DNA of 64,000 nucleotides, from positions 310,001 to 374,000 of the forward strand of contig JBBPUQ010000006.1 of assembly GCA_038501195.1 (NCBI GenBank). The letters are read 5' to 3'. Shown here piece by piece: positions 35,352-47,675 of this stretch. Both the position numbers and the translations under genes were made by a program. The stretch is from Nemania diffusa (lineage: Eukaryota > Ascomycota > Sordariomycetes > Xylariales > Xylariaceae). Every line of letters begins with the position of its first letter. The stretch's first letter is position 1. The notes beneath the pieces were generated by a model. That model was given only the letters and a program-made list of their open reading frames with translations, ran no database searches and was not told the origin of the DNA.

Positions 35352-36539
35352 TTCCGTAGGCTATAGGATTCACCACCCAATCGTTGAGTATTATCAAAGT
35401 TAAGGAACAGAGACACCGTTCTTGATATACTCCAATTTTAAAAATCGGCTTGGTATACGGCTCTCGAAACAGCCTAGTTATTACTCCTCTTCAACAATCT
35501 GCATCTAACCTCCATCTTTCTCCTCTCGCCCGCCATCATCGCGATTGAGCATATGATAGCTAGTCATTGTTGTCCCATATTGCCAAGACACTTCGTCAGT
35601 GGAACAAAGGCTGGGGTAATCTCTTCCCCGCATCTATACACGGTTTTGAACAGCGGCAATCCGCTACGAAGGCTAATGATGTTGAATCCCTGATGGTCTT
35701 TGGTGGATAATCCTGGTGCTAGTCAGAAAATGTGGGATCGTTCGGACGGCATTATACCGAACTACCTCGAAGAGGGTCTTGACCAAGAAATCAACCTCGT
35801 TTATTCTTACTAAAGAACAACTAGATCGAGTTGATGGTCAAAATCTAAGAGCACTTGGGGAAACCGTCTCACCAACCGTTCGGCGTGTCGGCTCAATATA
35901 TACCTGGGTAGCATGCTAACGGCTTCTAGGGTTTAGAAGCCGACAGGAGGTGTATCAATTCCTCACTCCCCCCTTAGGGCCTTACCCCAGAACCCCAGGT
36001 TGGCACATGGGGCTCCCCGCTCGCTCCTTTATCCCCAACTTTATGGAGACGGGGCCGTAGGCCGGTGTTGGTGTAGCGTGAAGGCTCTATTGACTAAGAT
36101 CAGGTGAACTGGTCCAAAGTGCTTGCATGTGCCCATTAAGTACCCAAGAGTATGGTGCTTGAGCAGCTATCGCCATGTGCTGACAAGGTAGTCTAGTCGG
36201 GTCTTCTCCAAGGCAAGGTGTATTGTAACCCTTGCCATAACCTGACCGCTACCACCGTATAACCGAAGTAACTTGGCCGGGGGAGGTTCGTGCGGCGAAC
36301 TACAATTAGCATAGTTACCCATCCGACTGACTACCAATACAGGATAAATATAAGAATTTCAGGGATTAAGAAGATCCTAATGCTTACTTAAAGACCTGGC
36401 GCAACCAGTTTTGGGACTTGTTCTGTCCTCCTTCTCTCTCCGGTTCTCTTTATAATCATTCCCTAACCCTCGGGCAGTATATCTTCTCACAATCTACCAA
36501 TAGCTCTGTCTTAAACACAATTCATAACGAGCGGTCAAA
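35352..36539. other. Divergent promoter region, GH105 / permease
   Basis: 1.2 kb shared upstream region. A weak tataat lies at 36451-36456, about 88 bp before the permease ATG, preceded by a pyrimidine-rich stretch (36425-36450). No gene is seen within; the short open frame at 35716-35919 has no support. Confidence 0.45.
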
Positions 36540-38385
36540 ATGGCGACATCCGCTCCGCGGAAAAGTGAGGAGGCGCCGGTCGATTCTATGATCGAAGCTC
36601 GCCGGACCATATCAGTCGTGGATGATATTGAGCTGAAGGGCAATCACACAGACCTCAACAGAGTAGACAAGGAGATTGCTAAATATGCCTCACAAGCCCG
36701 CGTCGAAATTAGCCCCGAGGAGAATATACGACTTCGAAAGTTGATTGACCGCCGGGTCTTAGTGATCATGATTGCCACTTACTTCCTGCAGGCCATCGAC
36801 AAGGGCACGCTTTCATTCTCCTCCATCATGGGTCTGCCCAAGGACACTGGCTTATTAACTCCCGAGGGAAAAGTGAGCCAGCTCTACAGCTGGTTGACCA
36901 CGTGCATATATATCGCCATCTTGGTCGTAGAATATCCTCAGGTGCGTGTGAAGTCTTAGTGATACCACAGCCACATACTTCATAGTTATCTTACTAAACT
37001 GGATTCAACACAGAACTACATCATCGCGCGCGTCCCCCTCGCGAAATACCTCGGATTCTCCATTGTCGCCTGGGGAACTGTTCTGGCCAGCCACGCCGCT
37101 TGCACAAACTTTGTCGGACTAGTAACGGCTCGCACGCTGCTAGGCATCTTCGAATCGGCATGCCAGCCGGCCTTTGTCGTGCTTTCGGCCATGTGGTACC
37201 GTCGCGAGGAACAGGCGGCCCGAGTCACGTATTGGTATATGATGAACGGCGCGCAGCAGATCGTCGGCGGTCTGCTCGCGTACCTCTTCACTCTGATCAC
37301 TACTGGACCTTTGAAGTCGTGGCAGTGGCTGTTCCTGTCCTACGGTATCATCTCTATCTTCTTCGGCACCTTCGTGTTCTTCTACATGCCGGACTCGCCG
37401 ATGCGGGCTAAGTGCTTCACTGAAGAGGACAAGCGCTTGATGGTTGAACGTGTCCGAGACAACCAGACGGGTCTACAGAACCGCGAGTTCAAGAAGGAGC
37501 AGGTGTACGATGCGCTCACCGACCCCCAGACGTGGTGCTATGCCGCGATCCAACTCACGACGACACTACCCACGAGCGGCCTTGGTGGATTTGCCAACAT
37601 CATCATCTCGACTAGTTTGAAATTCAGTATCCTCCAAACGCAGCTCTTGTCTATCGTTCTTGGTGCATATATCATCATCGTTCTGCTTGGATCAGTTTGG
37701 ATAGTAAAGAAAACCAATCAGAACATCCTGGTTGCCTTGGGTTTCGTTGTTCCGTAAGCTTCACGACCAGAATTTCCAGATGCTCTTACCCTTGCTAAAC
37801 TAACTCATGTCGGTTGTAGGTCTTTTGTCGGAACGATTCTACTCTTGACGGTTCCCAATGAAACATTCTCGCAACACGTGGGCCTGTTGATCGCATATTA
37901 CATCACACTATCCTTCTGGGCTGCGCAGACGTTGGGTCTGTCGCTCTTGTCTCGAAATGTCGGTGGCCAGACGAAGAAATCGGTCGTCCTAGCCATCAAC
38001 TTCATTTTCTGGGCGACAGGAAACGCAATCGGTACGTTACATATCCATCGGAGAGGCCAAGACTGAGCAGCTAACATTACTAGGCCCGCAAGTATTCCTT
38101 TCACGGGATGCGCCCAAGTACCACGTAAGTTGATATTCCTCCTCCAGCATAGTCTGCTACATTTCATTAACACGAACTTGGCAGATCGCGTTCCTCACCC
38201 ATCTCGGCTGTTACGCGGTCCTAGTATTGGTCCTAATCTTCTTCCGGTGGTACCTCAAGCGGGAGAACGCGAGGCGTGACCAGTTGGCGGCGGCGGGTGT
38301 TCAGGAGGCTAAGGACACCAACCTTACCCATGCGTTCGAAGATCTCACTGACCGGGAGAACCCTAATTTCCGTTATATGTACTAA
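36540..38385 (+). CDS. MFS permease, anion:cation symporter (Dal5-like) family
   Basis: Model join(36540..36941, 37014..37753, 37820..38031, 38084..38124, 38185..38385), 531 aa. Exon 4 is only 41 nt. It is a plasma-membrane proton symporter of the ACS group, whose fungal members carry allantoate, nicotinate, uronates, sugar acids and similar organic anions. A polar N terminus (1-75) is followed by twelve spans: RRVLVIMIATYFLQAIDKGTLS in the first, SQLYSWLTTCIYIAILVVEYPQNY across the first splice, then TARTLLGIFESACQPAFVVLSAMWYRREEQAAR, LFLSYGIISIFFGTFVFFYMPDSP, and in the second half GGFANIIISTSLKFSILQTQLLSIVLGAY and SRNVGGQTKKSVVLAINFIFWATGN. The last block, with a charged KRENARRD tail, is characteristic of the family. 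It is divergently paired with the cytosolic GH105 gene. Confidence 0.93.
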
Positions 38386-39178
38386 GGTCAGGTTTACGCC
38401 TCATGTAGTTGAAAGCACTGAAGTGAGAATGGCTTTGAAATGCCCAACTAGATGAGCCCAGGCCATATTTAGGTTTGGTGGAATTAATAAGTTCAGGTCA
38501 TAAGTTATCTAAGCAAGCACTAATAGTGATGCTTGTCGTGTCTGTCGTGTCTGTCGTGAGAATGTTCATCTAATCTATCTAGGTATGCATTTAATGGATG
38601 ATGACATAACTGTAAACTCATTCTAGATACCTGCATTATATAGATTAAGTACATAAATGCGTTCTAGTGGAATCTCTATCGATAAGAAAGATACCGAGGT
38701 ACCTCCTCTTCTTTGCAGGCTAATATTACAAGGTACCTTACCTTCAGTCCCCACTTGACGTTGACACCTACATGTCGGTAGGTTCCTAGCCTTGAATGTA
38801 CCTTCTATAAGCTCCAGAATCATTTCTCATAAAAGTTCCATCTAAATAGATTATGCAGAATACTGATACCATCGGTTTTCCTACTTCATCCAGCACATCT
38901 TCCGTATCCCATACTCAGTATTGAACATAAGATACCTTCATCTCTTCCCTCATCAGTAGCTCATTTAGCTGCGTACATCACCTAACCTTGCGTTTTCTTT
39001 CTTTGACGCGATCTCCCCGGGAACCACCGAACAACACGACCGTTCGTCCCATCACGAGGCGAGCAGCGCACAGCACATCGTATAGCGCATTGCATCACAT
39101 CCAGTCTAGTCCAGTCCAGCCGAAGCACCCCAACACCAGTTGAAGCTTCTTCGTCGCGGCACCATCCATCCCGCCAAC
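38386..39178. other. Intergenic
   Basis: 3' flank of the permease and promoter/leader of the SR protein gene. A decamer tgtcgtgtc is repeated three times near 38529-38556. The last 200 bp before the ATG at 39179 are C-rich. Confidence 0.45.
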
Positions 39179-40251
39179 ATGGACTACCGGTCGCCCTCTC
39201 GCGATGATCGCGACGGCCGCAACAACTCACGTTCACCTACACCCCCGTCCCGCTACTCGGCCTCGCCGTCCCCTCGCCGCCGCCGCTACTCCAGCGCATC
39301 ACCGCCTCCTGCCCACGCCAACCACAACGGCAACCAGCAGTCACCCGAAAGTCGAAGCCCGAGCCGCGGTCGCGGCGAGAGTCGCAGCCCTCTCAGAGGA
39401 AGCACTAAGGTACGTCATCACGTCATTGCCATTTGCACCGCCGCCGATTGCCCGATCCCAATGCGAGACTGGCGAGACTGGCGAGACTAGCCTGCTGACC
39501 AACCTAGATTGTTGTCGAGAAGTTATCCAAGACAATCAATGAGGATCATCTGTACGAGATCTTTGGTCAATACGGCACCATCCGCGACCTTGATTTACCT
39601 ATGAGCCGCCAGTGTACGTTTTACAAATCCCTCTTTCTTCTTGTAGCGCTTGCTAATATGAAAGTCATAGTCGGCACCAATCGTGGAACTGCCTATATTC
39701 TCTATGTCAACGAGGCCGATGCTGATGCCGCCATTGCTTCTATGCACGAGGCCAACCTCGACGGCGCCATCATCAATGTCTCTATTGTCTTGCCCCGCCG
39801 GAAATTCGACCCATCTCCCCCCACGGCTAGCCGAGGTGCGAACATAGATCCTCGAAATCCTGGCCCCGGATTCCGCGGCGGCTCGGGCCGTGGTGCCGGA
39901 GGAATGGGTGGTGTTGGGGGAGGTGGTAGAGGTGGCGGTGGTGGAAGAAACTTTGCTTTTGGAGGCCCCAGAGGCAATCGCTCGCCTCCGCGTCCCGGAC
40001 GGTCAGGTCGTGATAATTTCGACACCTACCGACCAAGATCCTACTCGCGTTCTCGGTCACCACCTTCGCGCCGTAATCGCAGTCGCTCCGAGTCATATGC
40101 ATCTCGATCCCGAAGCCCCCCTAGACGTCGAGGTGGACGAAAAGACAGCTACGATGATCATGCTAGTCATCGTGAGCGACGCCGTAGTCCCAGTTATGAT
40201 AGTGCTCGCGGTCGCAGCCGCTCTCGTACTCCAGAAAAGTCTTACCGATGA
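39179..40251 (+). CDS. RNPS1-like SR protein with one RRM
   Basis: Model join(39179..39409, 39508..39613, 39671..40251), 305 aa. It is probably an RNA-binding splicing or exon-junction factor acting in the nucleus. Residues 1-77 form an RS/SP-rich domain (SPSRDDRDGRNNSRSPTPP). An RRM covers about 78-160: IVVEKLSKTINEDHLYEIFGQYG supplies the RNP2 strand and first helix, and RGTAYILYVNE supplies RNP1, here degenerate. Then follow a glycine-rich segment with RGG-type repeats (about 190-225) and a C-terminal RS domain (SRSRSPPSRRNRSRSES) to the end. This RS-RRM-RS layout fits RNPS1 homologues. Both introns use GTACGT donors. Intron 1 contains a ninemer repeated three times (39463-39490). Confidence 0.88.
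39463..39490 (+). repeat. Tandem ninemer in intron 1 of the SR gene
   Basis: The unit gcgagactg occurs three times in a row just before the branch-point region ctgac. It would lie in the excised intron. Confidence 0.75.
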
Positions 40252-42962
40252 GTAACGATGCCTTGACCCAAGGGTGCAAAATGGTTAAGAATCCAGCAGC
40301 GGTTTTCAGGGCTGTGAATTCATGTATCAAGCGTGGCATGGCGCACGATCCAGAGGCAATAGGAGTCGTGAAAACCAACAGGTCACGAATACAGGGTCGG
40401 TAGTGATGTGGAAATTATTCGGCGCCAAGTGGAAATTAATTCCCACACATTGTACGTATTCCCATTTGCGCTCTATCGAGTCGTAAGCAGCTCTCGCTTA
40501 GCTTGCTCTATAAAGGGTGGGGGAAATCGTGAAAACCGACTCTAATAAGCCTCAGTCAAGATCTTGATTCTAGTAGACGAGCAGCACGCGCGCACATCGA
40601 TCTACGTTACTATAGCTTGACACAACTTGTAGGGCATAATCAAAGAGGAAGCCATTGGCAATTTAGTAATCTCTAGTCTTCATAAAATGCAGTTGCAATC
40701 TCTAGGGAAATGACATCTGTCCGAATTACTCGAACCATTGTACAAGTCAATAATTTTGAAGCAGAAAATCAAGGGATTATGATGAATCATCAACACAGGG
40801 CTTTCCTTAGTTCCATCGCTAGAAACTACGGCCGTCAGCCAAATTCGCCATTCATTAGTGATTGAGGTGAGGTTACCCATCCTACAGACCATCTACTCAT
40901 TCAGAATAGGCTCAGTTATATATAAAGCCAAGTGATGATGCTATTGCCAGGCCAAACCAGGATGAGCTATACGTATTCAGCCCTCCTTCTTTCTCGGTAA
41001 CGAGCCCGGTCTTATTCTCCAACCCCTCTTGATGGCATAATTTCGACGGAACTCAGCTTCAAAGCGCGAAACCCGATAATTACCTCGAATTCCCCTATCT
41101 CAGCTTCCGGTACCGTCGACTTGAAGGCCAAATCTGCTGTTGAAGTTCTGAATAATTATCTAACTCGAACCTAATCCAATCCTTTCACTCACTCAAGCTC
41201 GCATTCGCATTGATAGTGATATAACGTAAGCTTTACCTATCACCACCTACGTAAAAGGCTATGACCCTATGCCCATGACCCCTGGCGTATACGTATATGT
41301 ATAACTTCAGGCCGACTAAGATGCTAACAGATAGGTAGAGGTAGTATCCCACTTCACAAGGCTATAGGGGTCAGCGTTGTGGTGCTGAATAGGCTCATCA
41401 TATGCCATTCAGCTATTGCGCCTAGCAACGAAGGAATGATGGTACGCGTCTCTGCAAATTAAAATTGGTTAGGCACAACGAATCACTACCTGCATAGCAC
41501 CGTACGACCTCTATCAACCTTCCTATTCTGTTTTAGGAGCTGTTCGGGATTTCTTTTTTTTTTTTTTTCACTCCCCAGGATTCCTTTGGCGCGGACTGGC
41601 GGTAGCGGCCGAAGGAACCGCTCTATTGCTCGGATGGGATTGTTGCCTTACGGAAAATGATACACACGTGAGTTGTTAAGTCACTACTTCATCCTCAATG
41701 ATGGTCCTGCGCAATAGATTATAGGGGTCGTATTTTCTCTGAATTTTAACGTGAAAATATAGACCGCCCAACTGCACCGATGACTAGACTCGATCGCCTC
41801 GTTCTTGTCGAGGTGCGGCAAGATGAGTCTTTCCGTACTCAGCGCCACAGGAGCCCTAAGGCCTACACAATGCTAGGCTAGCTTCACCTGGCATCGCTAA
41901 TACAACCAATCGCCACGCCGTCTTTCATCGCATTTGTCCTACACACTGCCGCTGGGGGCAAGGCTGTCTTCAGAGGATGGAGCGATGAAACCCCCCCAAC
42001 GCGCTTAGCGCGGCTGTGAAGGCTCGTTGTACTGCACCTAAGTCGGTCTAGTGGCCTAGTTTCGCGGCTATCTGACTTGAATAGACGAGCAGTTGACCAC
42101 TTGTGCTACCGTAAGCTAGGTAGCCAGTTTAAAGATGCAACGAAACGATTCTAATTACCAGTCCAAGCCGGTGCTCATCTCAACTTGCTATGACTCCCTA
42201 TAGCCAGCCCACCTGCTATGTTTCGGTGTAGACGATCGTCTGCAGCTTATTTCCCTGCTGTTCACCAACAGGCAGCGAACGAGACAACTGCGTCAGCTCA
42301 GGCACCCACATGTGATTGCAGAGGACAATTGTGCTTCCCAACTACGCTTCCTTCCCGGAACTTGCCTTAGTTCGTTAGCAATTCGAACGCTGCATCCGCA
42401 TATCGTTCCTTGACGAGTCTGGTTACGACCCCCTTCTTGAAGTTGGCTCTCGTGTTACTGATGAGTTCTTCGTTTTGCTGAGGTTCCGGGTCTCGTATCT
42501 ACGTCTTTGCTGACAACCTTAGGCTATTCATGTCCATTCCCGTTCGAGCAGTTTCAGTCTTCCGCCATCTCGGTTACTATCCTTACAATTGCCTGGCCGC
42601 AGTATGGCGGGACTGGGGCGCAGGATTCAGCTATCGTTCACACAACGAACGGCTGCTAGAGCTTGCTATTATTCCTACCTTTTATCCTCCCGTGTGGCGA
42701 AAATAGACCCCCTCTGCAGTCTGAATGACAGCATGAAGGATTAGGCTTGTGATGACTGTTACCTTCGAAACTTATGAACGAATCTAGATTCACTCTGTAA
42801 GAAGTTGCTCTAGGAATCTATATAACTACAGACAATTCAGATGTCCGTCCTGGTCTTGTTGAGTTTCCTCGTCCATCACCACTCGCCAACCACATTAGTC
42901 TCATCTACTACTACTAATCAACGCATTTGCAACGAGTGCTAGCATCGAACTCTCATAACAGG
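40252..42962. other. 2.7-kb intergenic region
   Basis: After the SR protein gene. A run of 15 T occurs near 41554-41568, and a short inverted repeat cgcgcttagcgcg near 41999-42011. I find no tRNA, transposon ORF or spliced gene. Confidence 0.4.
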
Positions 42963-43640
42963 ATGCTTATTCTCTCGCGTTATAGCCAGAATCAAACAGC
43001 AACCCAGCCCGCGGGTGCTCATCCGAAGGTCATCGCCAACAAGCAAACCTACGGCAACACTAGCCACCTAAACATGGACGTACCCAAGGCTCTGGGAATG
43101 CCAACGGCATGCCCTAACCCACCACGACCACCAACACCTGGACCTCCACGACCAAACCCGCCAGTACCTCCTCAACCCCCGGCTCCAACCCCACCACCCA
43201 GTCCTCACCAGATTCCATCCTACGGTCTCGGCCCGCAGCTGCCTATTCTTGTCTCCCGAGCTGAGCCATTCCAATGTCCATACCCCAACCCACCCCCAAG
43301 TCCTGGTCCTGGTCCCCGCCGTCCGCCTCCGATACAACCAAGGCCGTACGTGCCATCACCGCCCCCCAGTCCTCGCAGATCCATCAACCCCTGGGTCTTC
43401 TCCACTGCTTCGAGTCTCGTAATCTTTGTTCTCGAGTATCTCTCCTCTACCACGTGGGATGCAGGTACCGTCTATGAATATGTAAGATCAGCAGCAGAGG
43501 ATGGCACGTGGTCCAAATGGCATAGCGACAACCCACTCGCCAAAGAACCGATTGCCCTGCCGGAGCTTCTGAAGAGCCATTGTCAGCAAGTCAATAGCGA
43601 AATGCCCCGCTGTTTGGGGGTGCGTCGCGAGGTCTGCTAG
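42963..43640 (+). CDS. Possible proline-rich hypothetical protein
   Basis: A 225-codon open frame from the first in-frame ATG. The central part, residues about 40-145, is built of PxP units (PPRPPTPGPPRPNPPVPP and similar). A hydrophobic stretch WVFSTASSLVIFVLEYL follows, then a soluble tail with an even residue mix (WSKWHSDNPLAKEPIALPELL). No signal peptide and no family I recognise. The length, the PxP region and the sensible tail argue for a gene, but the proline bias is also what a CC-rich non-coding strand would give. An upstream exon could exist, since the frame stays open to 42927. Confidence 0.35.
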   Translation: MLILSRYSQNQTATQPAGAHPKVIANKQTYGNTSHLNMDVPKALGMPTACPNPPRPPTPGPPRPNPPVPPQPPAPTPPPSPHQIPSYGLGPQLPILVSRAEPFQCPYPNPPPSPGPGPRRPPPIQPRPYVPSPPPSPRRSINPWVFSTASSLVIFVLEYLSSTTWDAGTVYEYVRSAAEDGTWSKWHSDNPLAKEPIALPELLKSHCQQVNSEMPRCLGVRREVC

Positions 43641-45960
43641 AATGACTCCTGCAGAGATGGCCAGGACCCGCGTAAGCTAGTTAGTCGTCTCTAGCGTTCT
43701 GGCGAGGAGGATGATTCCATCGGCCCAAATACAATAAAATCATGAAGCCAACCCAAGTGACATCATGGAGTCCTAGGATCTACATCTAAATGCAACCCCA
43801 GCAGGTAGGGCTGACTGGCAAAGTCCTTTTTCCGATTGGCGGATATTACCCCTTAATCAGGATCTCATTCTACCCTATCAAATCGATACGTCCTCACCTT
43901 ACGCCAACGGCGCCGCTGGCGGATTGCGTTTCGGCGGCTTCGGGGCGAAGTGCAGCAACCTACATTCGTTTACATTTTTCTTTCCAGCTTTCTGATTCGC
44001 TACACCGAGTTTTTCTCTACATTCTCTCATCATTTTAGTCATGCCAGCATATGGTCTCTCATTGGCTGGCCGCTGTCTATTTATTTTTTTTCCGCTTTCG
44101 GATAGACAAACAAGGAATCAATCCACCTCACACCGAGAAAAAAACCACTCTCAAAATAGAAATAGATCTTTCATTCCTCGCGGAACATTAGACTGGGTCG
44201 GGCCAACAAGGGGCATAGAAGGAGGCGCGGGTTTAGAACTGGTATTCAACATGACATGTCTTTCATTTGACAGACTGGGTTTTCTTCCTTCTCTTTTTCT
44301 ATCGATAGATAGACGCACACCTCAGGCACAAATCGCGGCGTTTCTAAAGGCAATGCGCAAGCTTAGTATTTCTTCTACTCAATAGACTCTCGTTTTATTT
44401 CCTAAGTTTCGTCAACAGGCCTCAAATCAAAAGATGCTAATTTTCAACCCAACTCATATGTCAGCGTAGTCGCCTATGAGCATCCATGACTCTACGCTTC
44501 TTACGGAGCGGTCTCCTTTCCCTCTCCGCATTCCCGACCACTAGTAGTCCATAACCTGATGTGAACTGGATACTCCTCGGCCCATCTCTCGGTAAATTGC
44601 ACTTGTCCTAAACTCATAGAAGCTCTAGATCAAATCGCTGCATCTCACTCCCCCTAATCTCACTCGCCGACTCCCAATCCCCCTAAACTGGCCCCGACCC
44701 AGCGGACGACCTCGTCGCCGCAGTCACGAGACGAGATGGCATCTGCATAGCCCTTTTTAAAGAAAAGGACCATGCCGCAGGAACCGCGCCCAAGTCCCAC
44801 GCTAGCCTAACCTGACCAACCCACGTAGACTAATCTCATCGGCCGTGGGGGCCGGCGAGCCCGATTACACCCATCCACAGTTACCCTCGCGGGCATCTCC
44901 CAGCTTCCCGCCCCCGCCTATAACGTCATCTCCAAATCTCACCTCGCTACGTGTGCAGAAAGAAACGAATATTGCACTTTAGGGGTAGGAAGTGGGTTTC
45001 TAGAACGGGTTTCGAGGGCAGTGAGCCGTGTCGACCAAAACTCTGCCTTGGCGCTGGGGTTTGTATCAGCATGTGGGATAAATAGTGGATTTGCTTCACG
45101 CCTGCTTCCAAATTGAAACTATGTTTATATATACTTCCCGTCTCCGCACTCAGTCACCCTTCCTGTAGGCCAGGGAATTTTTCTTGTCCACTATCTCATT
45201 GGGATCGAGGAGCGTTGGCCAAGTGGTGTTTGGTATCGTGGTCCAAATCGCTTCAGAGCACACAGCCTCGTCTGTGCCATCAGAAACTTCAGATGCAGGA
45301 ATAGTGGCATTGCGGTTGGCAGTTAGAAGTCGTATTCTGCACGAGGATACAATGTTTCTCTTCCCAAAATAAAATTGACTCACAAGAGGTCATGAGGTCA
45401 TTGAGTCCTAAGCAAGCAGGCAAGCCCAAGGTCTTTTCACAACTGTCTTTTACGTCCACACCGATGAATATCTACGGCAATAGGGAGATCCGAATCCATT
45501 AATTATATGTTAGCCCGATTTGAATTAATCACTCTGCTTATTAAATAGGTCGTAAATCGAACCATTGCGGTTATTTTCGTAAGCACGCATGTACTCAGCT
45601 GCAGACAGTCAAGTGATCGTTTCGACGACGCTCTACTTTTAGTAGAACAGCGGTATGGGGCCGCAGTTCTATTCCGGAATACTGGGCAGCAGCAATAACC
45701 ACAAATCAGTAAGTGCAGTCGCCTCGTATGGTCTCTAAATGTATTGAAGGTGCTTTTTACAAAATTACTAATACGCCTTTCTTCCTTGCTAGCATCCTCC
45801 GTGGCCTACCCCTGTTGCCTAGCTCTTTACTTGAAGATGAGAAACCAAGGCATAGCCCTTACTAGCAGACTTGACAGTTCTCGTTGGTATCGATATGGTC
45901 AATTCAAGTTCTATAAATTTGTCTCGGTACCACAACATAGAGATGCAACACTAGAAAGGC

Positions 45961-46065
45961 TATAACACTGCTGCAGTGCAAAAATAGAACATTGTCAAAA
46001 TAAGAGCCTGGACTATTTACTGTTACTTATAAATAGGACTGTGACACTCGGACCAGAACTACTCC
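45961..46065 (+). repeat. Degenerate repeat, copy 1
   Basis: Begins near ggctataacactgctgc and continues aaaatagaacattgtcaaaa. It aligns over about 95 bp with copy 3, including a shared downstream tract ttataaataggactgtgacac versus ttattatgggaatgtcacac. The differences are mostly transitions. Confidence 0.55.
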
Positions 46066-46559
46066 GATGTATTGCTACGTCAATACTAGGGAGTTTAGTC
46101 ACAGAGTAAATATAGAGGCCGTCACATGGAGGTCGAGGGATATGGAGCTTAACAGATAGACTAATTGATCCCTAAGTCATCTGGGTCTCATTGGGGACCA
46201 TGGTACTGATAAAACGGAACGTGTAGATGGCACACACCGCACTTTGGAGACTGACAAGTAGTCACAATACCTAGCACGTCCAAGGATTCCACTGGTATTC
46301 AAAATAGCCTTGGTAAATCAAAGCAATATGCAGAATTTAGTGTGAGAAACCTGCCTAACTAGCTAAGTGAAGTAGTTCTCAAAGAGACCTGCTTAGAATA
46401 AATAGAAAAGTTCAACGCAAACTTGGAAAACTAAACCGAATCAATAGAACCCCCTTACTTTCGAGTCCAGGTTTACCTGCACTGTCATACTAATAAACAT
46501 ATATGGGTGTGTATATGTATAGCCATATTCTCCAATATAATCATCAGTAAGGGCATAGG

Positions 46560-46612
46560 GAAACACTATCCTTATCACTACGAAAGTTGATCGTTGTCAA
46601 GTTGAGTACCGT
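46560..46612 (+). repeat. Degenerate repeat, copy 2
   Basis: The core cactacgaaagttgatcgtt followed by gtcaagttgagtaccg matches the shared core of the other copies with several substitutions. It is the most divergent of the four. Confidence 0.4.
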
Positions 46613-47429
46613 TCAGAGGATTTCATACTGGAATGAATAGGAGACAGGGTTACAGTAGGGAAGAAGGAGTGTAGTATAATGTTAAATATATAGAGCAGTT
46701 GATTCCTGGTCCCTCTGGATCCACAAAGCGACCAGGGGCACTTGTAAGTAAATATAACTAAAACTATTAATATAACTAACCTTACGAGGCCTAGAGATAT
46801 GATTACCTGATATATTTGCAAGTAGGTATGTGTGTTCTTACGATCATGGACGTTACAACTTGATCCACAACCAATACAAGAGATAGAGTGATAATACACC
46901 GAGGTTCTGTCAGGTGATCATTTGATTGTCCACGGTGAGTTATACATCCTCACGATTAGGGCCGTAGCAAACTGAGGTAGATGTCATTGATTTTTTCCAG
47001 CTCTAAATAATTTTGATAACATGTCTTCTGCACGTAGTCTCACTTCAAATCCCCCTTAGGGCGAGATAGGGAGAGTCGTGATTTGTTTGAGCAGCTCTTG
47101 TATTCACCGGATCAACAAGAGTTTATAACACTAGAAGATAACAAAAATAAAAGTATGTTAGCATATATTGACACCCTGAGCTTTGAGTCTATACGAAAGG
47201 AGATAGCAATGAATCTCAACCCCCATATCAAAAGTACAATGATATGATATGTAATCATGCTATAGGAGAGATTTTGCCTCTATTTCGTCACGACAACTAT
47301 GGCGAACCCTATAATTAGCGTTTACATCACGAAGAAAACCTCTAGCTCTGTATCACTATACTATTGAAGCTAGAAAGTTACGAGCTAACCCCTATACTAT
47401 GCTCACAGCCCAACTGTCATAGAACAGGG

Positions 47430-47525
47430 CTATATCACTAATTACGACACTACCAAAATTAGAACGTTGTTAAGTTAGGAACTTAGCTACCTGCAGCTCT
47501 TTATTATGGGAATGTCACACAAACC
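47430..47525 (+). repeat. Degenerate repeat, copy 3
   Basis: The core cactaccaaaattagaacg then ttgttaagttaggaactta, preceded by gggctatatcact as in copy 1 and followed by the ttattatgggaatgtcacac tract. Confidence 0.55.
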
Positions 47526-47617
47526 ACGAAACGCATAAGACTATGGACATCATGGCAGACTAGTTTTATCTCTGAATACTTTGCCTTGGCCTCGGTGGCA
47601 TGGAACAAAGCCACCAC

Positions 47618-47675
47618 ACTATACCACTACTGCTAAAAGTAGAATGTTGTCACGATGGGAAACCTTGACTGCTTG
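47618..47675 (+). repeat. Degenerate repeat, copy 4
   Basis: The core cactactgctaaaagtagaa then tgttgtcacgatgggaaacc, close to copy 3. Copies 3 and 4 start about 190 bp apart, which hints at an old tandem unit. Confidence 0.5.

Noticed and set aside
47101..47170. Possible LTR edge (tgttagcatatattgac preceded by ttataaca-like sequence).
   Set aside because: No matching second LTR, primer-binding site, polypurine tract or reverse transcriptase frame is seen nearby.
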